This document shows positions 8,289 through 16,710 of a stretch of DNA of 40,764 nucleotides, piece after piece. Source of the DNA: Bacteroidales bacterium (GTDB taxonomy: Bacteria; Bacteroidota; Bacteroidia; Bacteroidales; JAIPAP01); contig JAIPAP010000025.1 in the NCBI GenBank assembly GCA_021740045.1, positions 1-40,764 on the forward strand. The letters run 5' to 3'. Made by a program: the position numbers and the translations under genes. A model generated the notes under the pieces. The model made no database searches and was not told the DNA's origin. It worked only from the letters and a program-made list of their open reading frames with translations. Position 1 is the stretch's first letter; each line of letters opens with the position of its first letter.

Positions 8289-8930
8289 TTACTTCGGCTC
8301 CTCAAGAAGCTCCTCAATTTCTTTTTCCAATTCATTAAGTGACCGATTGATGCGTGTTTTCAGGCGGTCCCATTCATCTTCATGATCGTCACGGTAACGG
8401 GCAATCTTACTCTCCAGTTTATTAATGGCCTGTTCTACTTCACGTAGTTCGGCATTGATCCTTGCTGTTTCACCGGGATGGGCTTTCTTAAGGGAATCAA
8501 TCTTGTGTTCTGTTTTACGGCTGAGCTTTCGAAGGTCTTGTTTTATTTGCTTTTTTTCACGCTGAAGCTTTTCATTGTTGTGGATATCATTTTCATAAAA
8601 CTCACTAATGCGCCTGTCGATATCACGTATCATTTGTTTGATATCCTGTTTAACCGCTTCCCATTCTTTATCCTCATCAGCAGAGGATTTTCCGTTAACA
8701 ACCTGCTGTAGGTCCTGCCGGATAGATTCAAGTTCTTTTACAAGTTGATGATTTTCCCGTTGCTGCTTTTGAAGGCTGTCAATTTTTTGTTCTATCTTTT
8801 CCAACCGGTTTTTAAGCTCCTCATTCTCAGCTTCTTTTTCGGTTTTTTCACTGCTTACCTGCCCCAATGACTGAAAGGTGATAAGCACCATAAGAAGGCT
8901 AAGAACTGCTATTCTATTCGTTTTTCTCAT
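8289..8930 (-). CDS. Secreted coiled-coil protein of unknown function
   Basis: I do not recognise a family. The 213-residue product begins with a clear signal peptide (MRKTNRIAVLSLLMVLITFQ, cleavage likely near residue 23 after SLGQ). The rest is almost entirely charged helix rich in Glu, Lys, Arg and Gln. Heptad-like runs such as LKNRLEKIEQKIDSLQKQ and LESKIARYRDDHEDEW predict long coiled coils. There is no lipobox, membrane anchor or catalytic motif. It is probably periplasmic and oligomeric, perhaps structural or a chaperone-like binder. The neighbours (dnaJ-like gene 178 bp downstream, DCC protein 89 bp upstream) give little clue. The similarity to coiled-coil parts of other proteins is compositional and should not be over-read. 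Confidence 0.75.
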   Translation of the reverse strand: MRKTNRIAVLSLLMVLITFQSLGQVSSEKTEKEAENEELKNRLEKIEQKIDSLQKQQRENHQLVKELESIRQDLQQVVNGKSSADEDKEWEAVKQDIKQMIRDIDRRISEFYENDIHNNEKLQREKKQIKQDLRKLSRKTEHKIDSLKKAHPGETARINAELREVEQAINKLESKIARYRDDHEDEWDRLKTRINRSLNELEKEIEELLEEPK

Positions 8931-9019
8931 TGTTAATCTTTTTTAAATGAATGTACAGGTATAACAAATAATAATCCAAAGATATTCAATGAAGGAGAGC
9001 TGACATAAAAAATGAAACT

Positions 9020-9439
9020 TTATTCACCAAATGCTTCCGGTAAAAATCGTTTTCGCATTTTCGGGCTTGGCACCTGACAGGTATCCTCACGGCCAAACCA
9101 TTGATAGCGTTTCCGGGCAATGTAATCATACAACTTATCACGTAGCGCACGGGGCAAAACATGGAATACCCAAAACAGCTTATAAACCCCACCGATCGCC
9201 TTAAATATACGAAGAACCGCTTCCGATCTCACGTAGTAGTTTTCACCGGTGATCAGAACAACACTATTAAAAGCACCTGATATATTCAGCCTGTTGAAGA
9301 GCTGGTTAGCCGCCGGTGATTGCAGATGAGCCAGCCGGAACATATCCTTTTTATCATGTTTATCAAGCCAATTAACCCACCAATTGCATAGATTGCATAC
9401 ACCATCAAATAAAACAATTGGCTTATGTGTGTTTCCCAT
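9020..9439 (-). CDS. DCC-family (DUF393) thiol-disulfide oxidoreductase-like protein
   Basis: A 139-residue protein with the family signature near its N-terminus, PIVLFDGVCNLCNWWV: Asp, then CxxC, which gives the DCC family its name. Later family features are RLAHLQSP and the region around ENYYVRSEAVLRI. Homologues adopt a thioredoxin-like fold and are presumed redox-active, but no reaction is established. No signal peptide is seen. The frame remains open upstream to 9511, with possible earlier ATGs at 9466 and 9511. The ATG at 9439 is preferred because it starts about 10 residues before the signature, as in relatives. It is divergent from icd. Confidence 0.82.
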   Translation of the reverse strand: MGNTHKPIVLFDGVCNLCNWWVNWLDKHDKKDMFRLAHLQSPAANQLFNRLNISGAFNSVVLITGENYYVRSEAVLRIFKAIGGVYKLFWVFHVLPRALRDKLYDYIARKRYQWFGREDTCQVPSPKMRKRFLPEAFGE

Positions 9440-9617
9440 AAACAAAAACTTCAAGGCGCCCAACATTTCACAAGATGAGCCTTTTGCATTCCAAACAATA
9501 CATATCTGCATTTGTTTATAACATGAATTTTTAGATCAGGGGGCAAGCATAAAAAATTGATTAAATATTATTACTTTTACATATTAAAATATTTACATAA
9601 TTTAACGGATACGAAAT

Positions 9618-10892
9618 ATGGAAGGAGAAAAGATTACAAAGTCGGGGGATAGATTACATGTTCCGGATAATCCGGTTATTCCGTTCATTGAAGGAGACGG
9701 AACCGGTCCCGACATTTGGGCTGCTGCAGTAAGAGTATTTGATGCGGCCGTTGAAAAAGCATACGGAGGAAAGAAGAAAATCGTGTGGAAAGAGGTTTAT
9801 GCCGGGGATAAATCCTATCAACGATCGGGGGAGTGGCTTCCGCAAGAAACCCTCGACATGTTCAAGGAATATCATGTTGGGATTAAGGGACCTTTAACCA
9901 CGCCTGTTGGTGGCGGAATCCGCTCTTTAAATGTTGCCTTGCGTCAGATGCTCGACCTATACACTTGCCTGCGCCCTGTTAGATGGTTTCAAGGCGTGCC
10001 TTCACCGGTAAAAGAGCCGGGGCGGGTAAACATGCACATCTTTCGCGAAAACACCGAGGATATTTATGCCGGCATCGAATACATGCATGGTGATGAGGAA
10101 ACCGAAAAGGTTAAAAATTTTCTTATCAAAGAAATGGGTGTAAGAAACATCCGGTTCCCCCACACCACGTCCATCGGCATTAAACCGGTTTCGAAAGAAG
10201 GCACCGAACGCCTGGTTAGGGCAGCTATTAATTATGCCCTGGAAAAAAACCTGCCCTCTGTTACCTTGGTTCATAAGGGTAATATCATGAAATTCACTGA
10301 GGGAGCCTTCAAAACATGGGGGTATGACCTTGCAGAACGTGAATTTGGTGATAAGGTGTTTACATGGGCCGAATATGACCGCATTGTGGAAAAAGAAGGC
10401 AAGCAGGCTGCCAATGCTGCCCAGGATAAAGCATTAAGCAATGGCAAGCTGCTGGTCAGAGACTCTATTGCCGATGCTTTTCTGCAACAAATTTTGTTGC
10501 GGCCAAACGAATATTCGGTAATAGCCACCCTCAACCTTAACGGTGATTATATCTCCGATGCATTGGCGGCTATGGTTGGCGGCATCGGCATTGCCCCGGG
10601 TGCTAATATTAATTATGAATCGGGCTATGCCATATTTGAAGCCACCCATGGAACAGCACCCAAATACGCAGGAATGGATGTGGTTAATCCGGGTTCGGTG
10701 ATCCTGTCGGGAGCCCTGATGTTTGAATATATGGGCTGGAATGAGGTATATTCGCTAATCCATAAAGCTGTGGAGAAAACCATTATGAGTAAAAAAGTAA
10801 CTTATGATTTTCACCGGCTTATGGATGGTGCAGAAAAGCTGAAGACCTCTGAATTTGGCACTGAGATCATCAGGAATATTCAAACCCTTTAA
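9618..10892 (+). CDS. icd: NADP-dependent isocitrate dehydrogenase
   Basis: A 424-residue enzyme converting isocitrate and NADP+ to 2-oxoglutarate, CO2 and NADPH. It is of the E. coli homodimer type (416 residues there). The N-terminal [12 protein letters not shown] and the substrate loop [13 protein letters not shown] are visible; Ser103 matches the E. coli Ser113 that AceK phosphorylates. HGTAPKYAG contains the Lys-Tyr pair typical of NADP rather than NAD use. It is followed after 42 bp by citrate synthase, and both are on the plus strand and closed by a terminator. Together they supply 2-oxoglutarate for glutamate synthesis. Aconitase is not in the window, and no aceK is seen. Confidence 0.96.
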   Translation: MEGEKITKSGDRLHVPDNPVIPFIEGDGTGPDIWAAAVRVFDAAVEKAYGGKKKIVWKEVYAGDKSYQRSGEWLPQETLDMFKEYHVGIKGPLTTPVGGGIRSLNVALRQMLDLYTCLRPVRWFQGVPSPVKEPGRVNMHIFRENTEDIYAGIEYMHGDEETEKVKNFLIKEMGVRNIRFPHTTSIGIKPVSKEGTERLVRAAINYALEKNLPSVTLVHKGNIMKFTEGAFKTWGYDLAEREFGDKVFTWAEYDRIVEKEGKQAANAAQDKALSNGKLLVRDSIADAFLQQILLRPNEYSVIATLNLNGDYISDALAAMVGGIGIAPGANINYESGYAIFEATHGTAPKYAGMDVVNPGSVILSGALMFEYMGWNEVYSLIHKAVEKTIMSKKVTYDFHRLMDGAEKLKTSEFGTEIIRNIQTL

Positions 10893-10934
10893 CATTAAGT
10901 GAAATGAATTCGATAATAAAATACTGAAACAAAA

Positions 10935-12275
10935 ATGGGAACACTATTAAAAGATAAACTCGCAGAAAAGATAGAATCCATGCGGCCACGAACAGAGCGC
11001 CTTGTAAAGGAACATGGCGACGTGGTGGTTGATAATATCACTATAGGACAAATCATTGGTGGTATGCGTGGAGTTAAAAGCCTGGTAACGGATATTTCTT
11101 ACCTCGACCCTTATGAAGGTATTCGTTACCGTGGTTATACCCTTCCTGAAGTTTTTGAGAAACTACCCAAAGCCAAAGATGGTGATATGCCTTATGTGGA
11201 AGGACTTGTGCACCTGCTGCTAACAGGTGACATGCCTACCGAAGAGGAAGTAGCGGACGTTTTCGATGAATTTCAAAAACGACGGATTCTTCCCCGCTAT
11301 GTTTATGAAGTGATCGATGCATTTCCTTGTTGCAGCCATCCTATGGCGATATTTTCGGCAGCTATTTGCACCATGCACCGGGAATCATTCTTTGCCAAGA
11401 AGTATCACGGTGGAATCAGTAAAAAAGACTTTTGGGATCCGATGTATGAGGATGGCCTCAATTTATTGGCCAAGCTTCCCGAAATAGCGGCATACATTTA
11501 CGCCAAATTATATCGCGATGGAAATCGCATCCAATCGAATCCGAATCTCGACATGGCCGGTAACTTCGCCCACATGATGGGCATTGAAAAACCTTATGAT
11601 GATGTTTCGCGACTGCACTTTATTATTCATGCCGATCATGAAAGCGGCAACGTAAGCGCTCACACCGGCCACCTGGTTGCCAGTTCACTTTCGGATGCGT
11701 ATTTATCAATATCGGCTATGATCAATGGTTTGGCCGGACCGCTGCATGGGTTGGCCAACCAGGTTGTGCTTCGCTGGTTACAGGAATTTGTCGATAAAAT
11801 GGAAAACCGGGTACCCACCGAAGAGGAAGTACAGCAATATGTTTGGGACACCCTGAATGCCGGAAAAGTTATTCCCGGATATGGCCACCCGGTATTGCGC
11901 AAAACCGACCCACGGTACACTATTCAACGCGAATTTGCCCTTAAGCATATGAAGGATGACCTCTTATTTAAATATGTAGACATGCTTTATAAGGTAGTAC
12001 CGCCCATACTTAAGGAGCAGGGTAAAGCCAAGAGTCCGTGGCCCAACCTCGATGCCCACACGGGTGTAATCCAGTGGCATTACGGGGTAAGGGAATATGA
12101 TTTCTATACGGTTCTTTTCGGAGTAGGGCGTTCACTAGGGATCATTGCCAACCTGATATGGGACCGTGCCCTTGGTTATCCGCTTGAACGTCCCAAATCA
12201 CTAACCACCAAAATGCTTGAAGACATAGCTGAAAAAAGCAAGAACAAAAAAGCTGGCGGGAAGAAAGAGAAATAA
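10935..12275 (+). CDS. gltA: Citrate (Si)-synthase, eukaryotic/mitochondrial type
   Basis: This 446-residue enzyme condenses acetyl-CoA with oxaloacetate. It belongs to the branch containing mitochondrial citrate synthases, not the hexameric E. coli GltA type. Evidence includes YEGIRYRGYTLPE near residue 60, IHADHESGNVSAHT (231-244), GPLHGLAN with His271, IPGYGHPVLRKTDPRY with His318, and NLDAHTG with Asp373; these three are the catalytic triad of pig His274, His320 and Asp375. Its Lys-rich tail (KSKNKKAGGKKEK) is an extension of unknown role. The gene is co-directional with icd, 42 bp downstream of it. The eukaryotic-type form is known in Bacteroidota, so transfer need not be invoked for this genome specifically. 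Confidence 0.95.
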   Translation: MGTLLKDKLAEKIESMRPRTERLVKEHGDVVVDNITIGQIIGGMRGVKSLVTDISYLDPYEGIRYRGYTLPEVFEKLPKAKDGDMPYVEGLVHLLLTGDMPTEEEVADVFDEFQKRRILPRYVYEVIDAFPCCSHPMAIFSAAICTMHRESFFAKKYHGGISKKDFWDPMYEDGLNLLAKLPEIAAYIYAKLYRDGNRIQSNPNLDMAGNFAHMMGIEKPYDDVSRLHFIIHADHESGNVSAHTGHLVASSLSDAYLSISAMINGLAGPLHGLANQVVLRWLQEFVDKMENRVPTEEEVQQYVWDTLNAGKVIPGYGHPVLRKTDPRYTIQREFALKHMKDDLLFKYVDMLYKVVPPILKEQGKAKSPWPNLDAHTGVIQWHYGVREYDFYTVLFGVGRSLGIIANLIWDRALGYPLERPKSLTTKMLEDIAEKSKNKKAGGKKEK

Positions 12276-12303
12276 CCCTCCAGTTGAAGCATAACACAAT
12301 CAC

Positions 12304-12332
12304 AAGGGCACTTTTAAGCGGTGCCCTTTTTT
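12304..12332 (+). terminator. Intrinsic terminator after icd-gltA
   Basis: GGGCAC (12306-12311) pairs with GTGCCC (12321-12326), extended by AA/TT, with a 9-nt loop and a run of six T. It lies 28 bp after the citrate synthase stop codon. Confidence 0.85.
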
Positions 12333-12386
12333 GTTGGCTGGCAAACAACCGGACGCTTTCTTTCGTTAACTTAAAAAAAGTAAATT

Positions 12387-12797
12387 ATGATTGAACAGGT
12401 GGAAATCAAATTACCCGCATTCCAAAGGGGATTTCATATCATTACCCATATGCTCGAAAAACAATTGCCCCATTTGCCCGATAAGGGGTTACTGAACCTT
12501 TTCATTAAGCATACCTCAGCCGGACTTACCATTAACGAAAATGCCGATCCCACTGTATTGACAGATTTTGAAAGTTCGTTCAATCACCTTGTTCCCGAAA
12601 ATCAACCCTATTACCGGCATACCATGGAAGGTAGCGACGACATGCCGGCTCATATCAAATCTTCGTTGGTTGGCCCCTCCATCACCATCCCCATCACCGG
12701 CAAGCGCCTTAACCTGGGTACCTGGCAAGGAATATATCTCTGCGAATTCCGTAACCACGCCCGAAGCCGGCGGATAGTAGCTACGGTGTATTCGTAG
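12387..12797 (+). CDS. YjbQ family (UPF0047) protein
   Basis: A 136-residue protein that matches the whole UPF0047/YjbQ family. The conserved blocks are FIKHTSAGLTINENADP (about 39-55), EGSDDMPAHIKSSL (81-94) and LGTWQGIYLCEFR (110-122). The His, Asp and Glu residues in these blocks are thought to form the active or metal site. Relatives such as E. coli YjbQ have been reported to have weak thiamine-phosphate synthase activity, but the true role is unclear. It stands alone between the citrate synthase terminator and the convergent marC-like gene. Its stop codon falls inside a 10-bp hairpin. Confidence 0.9.
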   Translation: MIEQVEIKLPAFQRGFHIITHMLEKQLPHLPDKGLLNLFIKHTSAGLTINENADPTVLTDFESSFNHLVPENQPYYRHTMEGSDDMPAHIKSSLVGPSITIPITGKRLNLGTWQGIYLCEFRNHARSRRIVATVYS

Positions 12798-12818
12798 GTA
12801 ACTAGGATAGTTACCTAC
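12794..12818. terminator. Hairpin overlapping the yjbQ stop codon
   Basis: GTAGGTAACT (12794-12803) pairs perfectly with AGTTACCTAC (12809-12818) around a 5-nt loop. It lies between the convergent yjbQ and marC-like genes, but no T-run follows on either strand. It may act as an mRNA 3'-end structure rather than a classical terminator. Confidence 0.5.
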
Positions 12819-12887
12819 ATCACTTATACACCTTTGTTCGCATTTCTTCAGACAATCCTTATGGCGCTATCCAGCTTAACAGCACGG

Positions 12888-13502
12888 CTAAAAGTACGGC
12901 CCAAAGGCAAAAAGTCCTTTTATGCCCTGTACGATCATGCTGATACCAATGGAGCCAAGCACAAAGCCATTTAACCGGATCAACACTTCCACATTCTTGT
13001 CAAAAGCTATCTGGAATTTTGTCTTCCTGATGCCATCACGAAAATGCTTCATCATCAATAAGAACAAAAAATTGATCACAGCAACCATGGCTAACACAAT
13101 CAATCCTTGCCAAATTTCTAACTTTTCGCCCATAAGCACGGCGATGGAAATAGTACCGGCACCCACCATAAAAGGTAATGCAATTTCAGAGGCCAGGTCA
13201 TCGAGGTCTTCCTTAAAAACGATCATGGCCTTTTGCCCTTTCACAATATACAAATAGGCAAAAGAAAAGATCACGACACCTCCGAAAATTCTAAACGAAT
13301 CGAAACTGATGCGAAAAATCCCCTCAAAAAAATAATTCCCTGATATAAAAAACACCAGGAAAATCATTAAGGAGATCAGGCTTGCCTTGAACAAAACCTT
13401 CACAAAATCACCTTTGCTCAAATCTTCCATTACCGGTTGCAAGTACAGGAAGAGAGCAAATGGATTTAACATGACCAAAAAGATCAACATCTGGGAAATC
13501 AT
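12888..13502 (-). CDS. MarC family integral membrane protein
   Basis: A 204-residue protein with about six membrane segments, the usual size and topology of the MarC/UPF0056 family. The N-terminal MLNPFALFLYLQPV, the central DDLASEIALPFMVGAGTIS and the late FVLGSIGISMIVQGI match the family blocks, including the Pro-Phe near the start and the A-I-P-x-x-x-G-P/A-G pattern. Members are inner-membrane proteins once linked to multiple antibiotic resistance, a link later withdrawn; their substrate is unknown. It is convergent with yjbQ and 170 bp from the ACP-phosphodiesterase-like gene, with no sign of an operon. Confidence 0.88.
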   Translation of the reverse strand: MISQMLIFLVMLNPFALFLYLQPVMEDLSKGDFVKVLFKASLISLMIFLVFFISGNYFFEGIFRISFDSFRIFGGVVIFSFAYLYIVKGQKAMIVFKEDLDDLASEIALPFMVGAGTISIAVLMGEKLEIWQGLIVLAMVAVINFLFLLMMKHFRDGIRKTKFQIAFDKNVEVLIRLNGFVLGSIGISMIVQGIKGLFAFGPYF

Positions 13503-13672
13503 GGCTTTATATTACTAATGTTTGCACTAAATAACCACTGCAATTAACAAAAAAGTAGAATTGAATATGGTTATGAGAAGAAATATTTTTTAAAATTTTT
13601 CTAGTCCCTTTCCATTATTAGGAAACGAATAGCGATATTTTTGGGGTACCTGAAACCGGTAATGGACTTTCA

Positions 13673-14257
13673 TTAAATTTTTGATTTCACATATTCTACA
13701 TGATTGATCAATTCAGGGAAAAAAGAGCGGAATTCTTCCAGAAAATCATCATAATTCTCTTCCAGGTCTTGCACGGCATATTCCATGTCCGATTGAAAGG
13801 GAGTGCGTTTAGCCATACCACCCAGGGCTCGTTGAAGCCCCTCCAGCTCGGCATAACTGGCCATCCAGTCGCGTCTTCGCATAAAAGGCAGTATCCACCT
13901 GGTTTTGCCGGGTAACATGAAATAATGAGTTGAAATGATCTTATAGATCCGCTTGGTAAAATCATGCAGATCTTCCGAACTATAATCCTTCCAATAGCGG
14001 GCTAAAAAATGATCGTAAAACATATCCACAACTACCCCGGCATATTTATGATATTTGTCCTGAAGGCGGTTTATACTTTGCTTAACGATGGGGTGGGTAT
14101 CGGTGTAATAATCGATATGCCGGTGAAGTTTAATTCCGCGACGCACTTCGGGCCGGTAATCATCCATATCATTACCTTTAACATGATCACCGATGAAATT
14201 TCCAATGATGATCCATTTATCGTTTCCCGAGAGATATGCGTGTGCCAGATAATTCAC
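13673..14257 (-). CDS. Acyl-carrier-protein phosphodiesterase-like protein (AcpH family)
   Basis: A 194-residue protein matching AcpH (DUF479). It begins MNYLAHAYLSG and carries GNFIGDHVKG, RRGIKLHRHIDYYTDTHP and VVDMFYDHFLARYW. These hold the His and Asp residues expected for the HD-like metal centre. E. coli AcpH removes the 4'-phosphopantetheine arm from holo-ACP in a metal-dependent reaction, and the same is inferred here. It is cytosolic with no signal peptide. It is divergent from iorA, with 178 bp between the start codons, and is not evidently linked to fatty-acid genes in this window. Confidence 0.85.
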   Translation of the reverse strand: MNYLAHAYLSGNDKWIIIGNFIGDHVKGNDMDDYRPEVRRGIKLHRHIDYYTDTHPIVKQSINRLQDKYHKYAGVVVDMFYDHFLARYWKDYSSEDLHDFTKRIYKIISTHYFMLPGKTRWILPFMRRRDWMASYAELEGLQRALGGMAKRTPFQSDMEYAVQDLEENYDDFLEEFRSFFPELINHVEYVKSKI

Positions 14258-14355
14258 TCTTTATTATACGTATTTTTAGCATAAGGTATTGTTTGATAAA
14301 ACATACTCGCACCGAAAGCTGATTGGATAATACCAATGATATTCCAATTTTTTAG

Positions 14356-14363
14356 TAGCTTTG
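14356..14363 (+). promoter_or_regulatory. Candidate -7 box for iorAB
   Basis: TAGCTTTG fully matches TAnnTTTG and lies 72 bp before the iorA start codon. No TTTG is found at the expected 19-21 bp upstream, so the evidence is partial. Just upstream, ATTGGA (14322-14327) and TCCAAT (14343-14348) form a small inverted repeat. Confidence 0.3.
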
Positions 14364-14435
14364 CCGTTGGTTGATATTAAAGCATTTGATAGAATTCTTA
14401 ACATAATCGATTCATTTATAAAGAGACAATAGTAT

Positions 14436-16052
14436 ATGCAAAAATTATTGTTACTTGGCGACGAAGCCATTGCACAAGGAGCAATAGATGCAGGCATTTC
14501 CGGTATATATGCTTACCCGGGCACTCCTTCAACCGAAATCACAGAATATGTTCAACGCTCATCCGAAGCAAGGGAGAAGAACATCAGGAGTCAATGGTCG
14601 GCTAATGAAAAAACCGCTATGGAAGCGGCTATCGGGATGTCGTATGCAGGAAAACGCTCTATGGTTTGTATGAAGCATGTGGGACTTAATGTAGCAGCCG
14701 ATGCCTTTGTTAATTCAGCCATTACCGGCACCAACGGAGGCCTTATTGTGGTTGCAGCGGATGACCCCTCCATGCATTCCTCACAAAACGAACAGGATTC
14801 GCGGTTTTATGGCAAATTTGCCATGATCCCGGTTCTGGAACCCAGCAATCAGCAGGAAGCTTATGAAATGGCGCATTATGGGTTCGATCTTTCCGAAAAA
14901 CTGAAAACACCCGTTCTGATGCGCATTACAACTCGCCTTGCCCACTCCAGGTCAGGTGTTGTCCGCAAAACATCGAGGGAACAGAATGAAGTAAGTTTTC
15001 CCGAAAACCTCCGTCAATATGTGTTACTGCCCATGAATGCGCGCAAACAATACAAAGCGCTGCTTCAAAACCAAGCGAGCTTTGAGGAGCATTCCGAAGA
15101 ATCGGGCTGGAATGAATATTTTGACGGCCAGGATAAAAGCCGCGGGATTATCGCCAGCGGTATTGCTTACAACTATCTGATGGAAAACTATCCTGATCGT
15201 AAGGTGCCCAATCCGGTTTTGAAAGTGGGTCAGTATCCCTTACCTAAAAATCTGGTTGAAAAGATCAGTAAGGAATGTGATGAACTACTCTTACTGGAGG
15301 AAGGTTTTCCATTTATCGAAGAAATGCTGAAAGGCTTTTTGGGGGATTGCCTGAATGTGAAAGGACGTATGGACGGCACTATCTCTATGGATGGTGAGTT
15401 AACTCCCAATTCCGTTAGAAGAGCTTTGGGCCTTAAAACCACCGAGGGAGAAGCTGTTCCTGAACTTGTAACGCCCCGCCCGCCTAAACTTTGCCCGGGC
15501 TGCTCTCACATCGATTCTTATCATGCCTTAAATGAGGCTTTACAGGATTTCACCAAAGGACGCGTTTTTTCCGATATCGGTTGCTATACATTGGGGGCCC
15601 TGCCTCCCTTCGATGCCATTAACTCCTGCGTGGATATGGGCGCCTCGGTAACCATGGCCAAAGGCGCAGCAGATGCCGGATTGATCCCTTCCATTGCCGT
15701 TATTGGTGACTCCACCTTCACGCATTCAGGAATTACCGGGCTACTCGATTGCGTTAATGACAAATCCAATGTGGTGATCATCATCCTCGACAATGCAACT
15801 ACAGCCATGACCGGCGGACAGCATTCCTCGGCCCTCGGCCATCTCGAAAACATTTGTAAAGGTATTGGCGTCGAAGAAGATCATATCAGGGTGCTGAACC
15901 CATTGAAGAAACATCATGAAGAAAACGTAAAGGCGATGAAAGAGGAGATTGCCTATGAGGGCGTTTCGGTGATCATACCACGAAGGGAATGTATTCAAAC
16001 GGCAAAACGGCATAAGAAAACGCAGAAAACAGAAAACGTGAAAACAGCATAA
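14436..16052 (+). CDS. iorA: Indolepyruvate:acceptor oxidoreductase alpha subunit, without ferredoxin domain
   Basis: A 538-residue thiamine-diphosphate enzyme that, with IorB, oxidatively decarboxylates aryl pyruvates from aromatic amino acids to aryl-acetyl-CoA. The pyrimidine-binding domain is N-terminal (GIYAYPGTPSTEI, then SANEKTAMEAAIG with catalytic Glu58). The cofactor-binding domain is C-terminal (CPGCSH at 353-358; GDS at 424-426 to Asn453 in the ThDP motif). Classical IorA has about 600-650 residues and ends in a domain with two 4Fe-4S clusters. This protein stops after VIIPRREC and a Lys-rich tail, so that domain is missing and only CPGC remains. The reading frame is intact; this is a natural short form, and I recall similar lengths in other Bacteroidota. 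iorB follows after 2 bp. Confidence 0.9.
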   Translation: MQKLLLLGDEAIAQGAIDAGISGIYAYPGTPSTEITEYVQRSSEAREKNIRSQWSANEKTAMEAAIGMSYAGKRSMVCMKHVGLNVAADAFVNSAITGTNGGLIVVAADDPSMHSSQNEQDSRFYGKFAMIPVLEPSNQQEAYEMAHYGFDLSEKLKTPVLMRITTRLAHSRSGVVRKTSREQNEVSFPENLRQYVLLPMNARKQYKALLQNQASFEEHSEESGWNEYFDGQDKSRGIIASGIAYNYLMENYPDRKVPNPVLKVGQYPLPKNLVEKISKECDELLLLEEGFPFIEEMLKGFLGDCLNVKGRMDGTISMDGELTPNSVRRALGLKTTEGEAVPELVTPRPPKLCPGCSHIDSYHALNEALQDFTKGRVFSDIGCYTLGALPPFDAINSCVDMGASVTMAKGAADAGLIPSIAVIGDSTFTHSGITGLLDCVNDKSNVVIIILDNATTAMTGGQHSSALGHLENICKGIGVEEDHIRVLNPLKKHHEENVKAMKEEIAYEGVSVIIPRRECIQTAKRHKKTQKTENVKTA

Positions 16053-16054
16053 CC

Positions 16055-16636
16055 ATGAAAAACGACATTATATTAGCAGGCGTCGGTGGACAAGGCATTC
16101 TTTCGATTGCGGCAACCATAGGAATGGCTGCTGTTGAAACCGGCCTATATCTTAAGCAAGCCGAGGTTCATGGCATGAGCCAGCGTGGCGGCGATGTTCA
16201 ATCACATTTACGCATCTCCGATCAGCAAATCGCATCGGATTTGATACCCAAGGGTGGAGCTGATATGATCCTTTCGGTAGAGCCTATGGAATCGCTCCGG
16301 TATTTACCCTGGCTTCGTGAAAAGGGATGGCTCATCACCAACACCAATCCTGTGGTGAACATACCCAATTACCCAAATGGCGAATCAATTGAGTTAGCGA
16401 TCAGTAAAGTACCGAATCATGTAACCCTGGATGCCGAGAAGATCGCCCGCAAGCTGGGCACGGCAAGAGCTGCCAATATAGTGGTGCTGGGTGCAGCTTC
16501 GCCCTATATCAATCTTGAATACAAGGCGCTGGAAAATGCCATCCGTAACATCTTTAAAAATAAAGGCGATAAAATTATACAGCTCAACCTCGATGCCCTG
16601 AAAGCAGGCCGGGAAATTGCAGAAGGAAAAAACTAA
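16055..16636 (+). CDS. iorB: Indolepyruvate oxidoreductase beta subunit
   Basis: A 193-residue gamma-type subunit of the 2-oxoacid oxidoreductase superfamily. The N-terminal ILAGVGGQGILSIA is the family's Rossmann-like signature. EVHGMSQRGGDVQSHLRIS and GGADMILSVEPMESLRYL are characteristic of IorB. It probably contributes the CoA-side domain of the IorAB complex in the cytoplasm. It starts 2 bp after iorA and ends before an intrinsic terminator, so the two form a bicistronic unit. The aryl-CoA ligase often found beside ior genes is absent here. Confidence 0.93.
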   Translation: MKNDIILAGVGGQGILSIAATIGMAAVETGLYLKQAEVHGMSQRGGDVQSHLRISDQQIASDLIPKGGADMILSVEPMESLRYLPWLREKGWLITNTNPVVNIPNYPNGESIELAISKVPNHVTLDAEKIARKLGTARAANIVVLGAASPYINLEYKALENAIRNIFKNKGDKIIQLNLDALKAGREIAEGKN

Positions 16637-16655
16637 ACCGTATTGAGTTTACGTT

Positions 16656-16690
16656 AAAAAGCAGGATTAATAAAAGTCCTGCTTTTTTTT
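16656..16690 (+). terminator. Intrinsic terminator after iorAB
   Basis: AGCAGGA (16660-16666) pairs with TCCTGCT (16677-16683), extended by an A-run and T-run, and followed by eight T. It lies about 20 bp after the iorB stop and just before the M23 gene. Confidence 0.9.
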
Positions 16691-16710
16691 AGATTGATCA
16701 CAGCAAACGT

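Noticed and set aside
9562-9595. AT-rich dyad (TAAATATT / AATATTTA) upstream of icd as an operator, with TACTTTTA as a -7 box
   Set aside because: The sequence is so AT-rich that chance dyads are expected, and the box misses the final G and a spaced -33 element.
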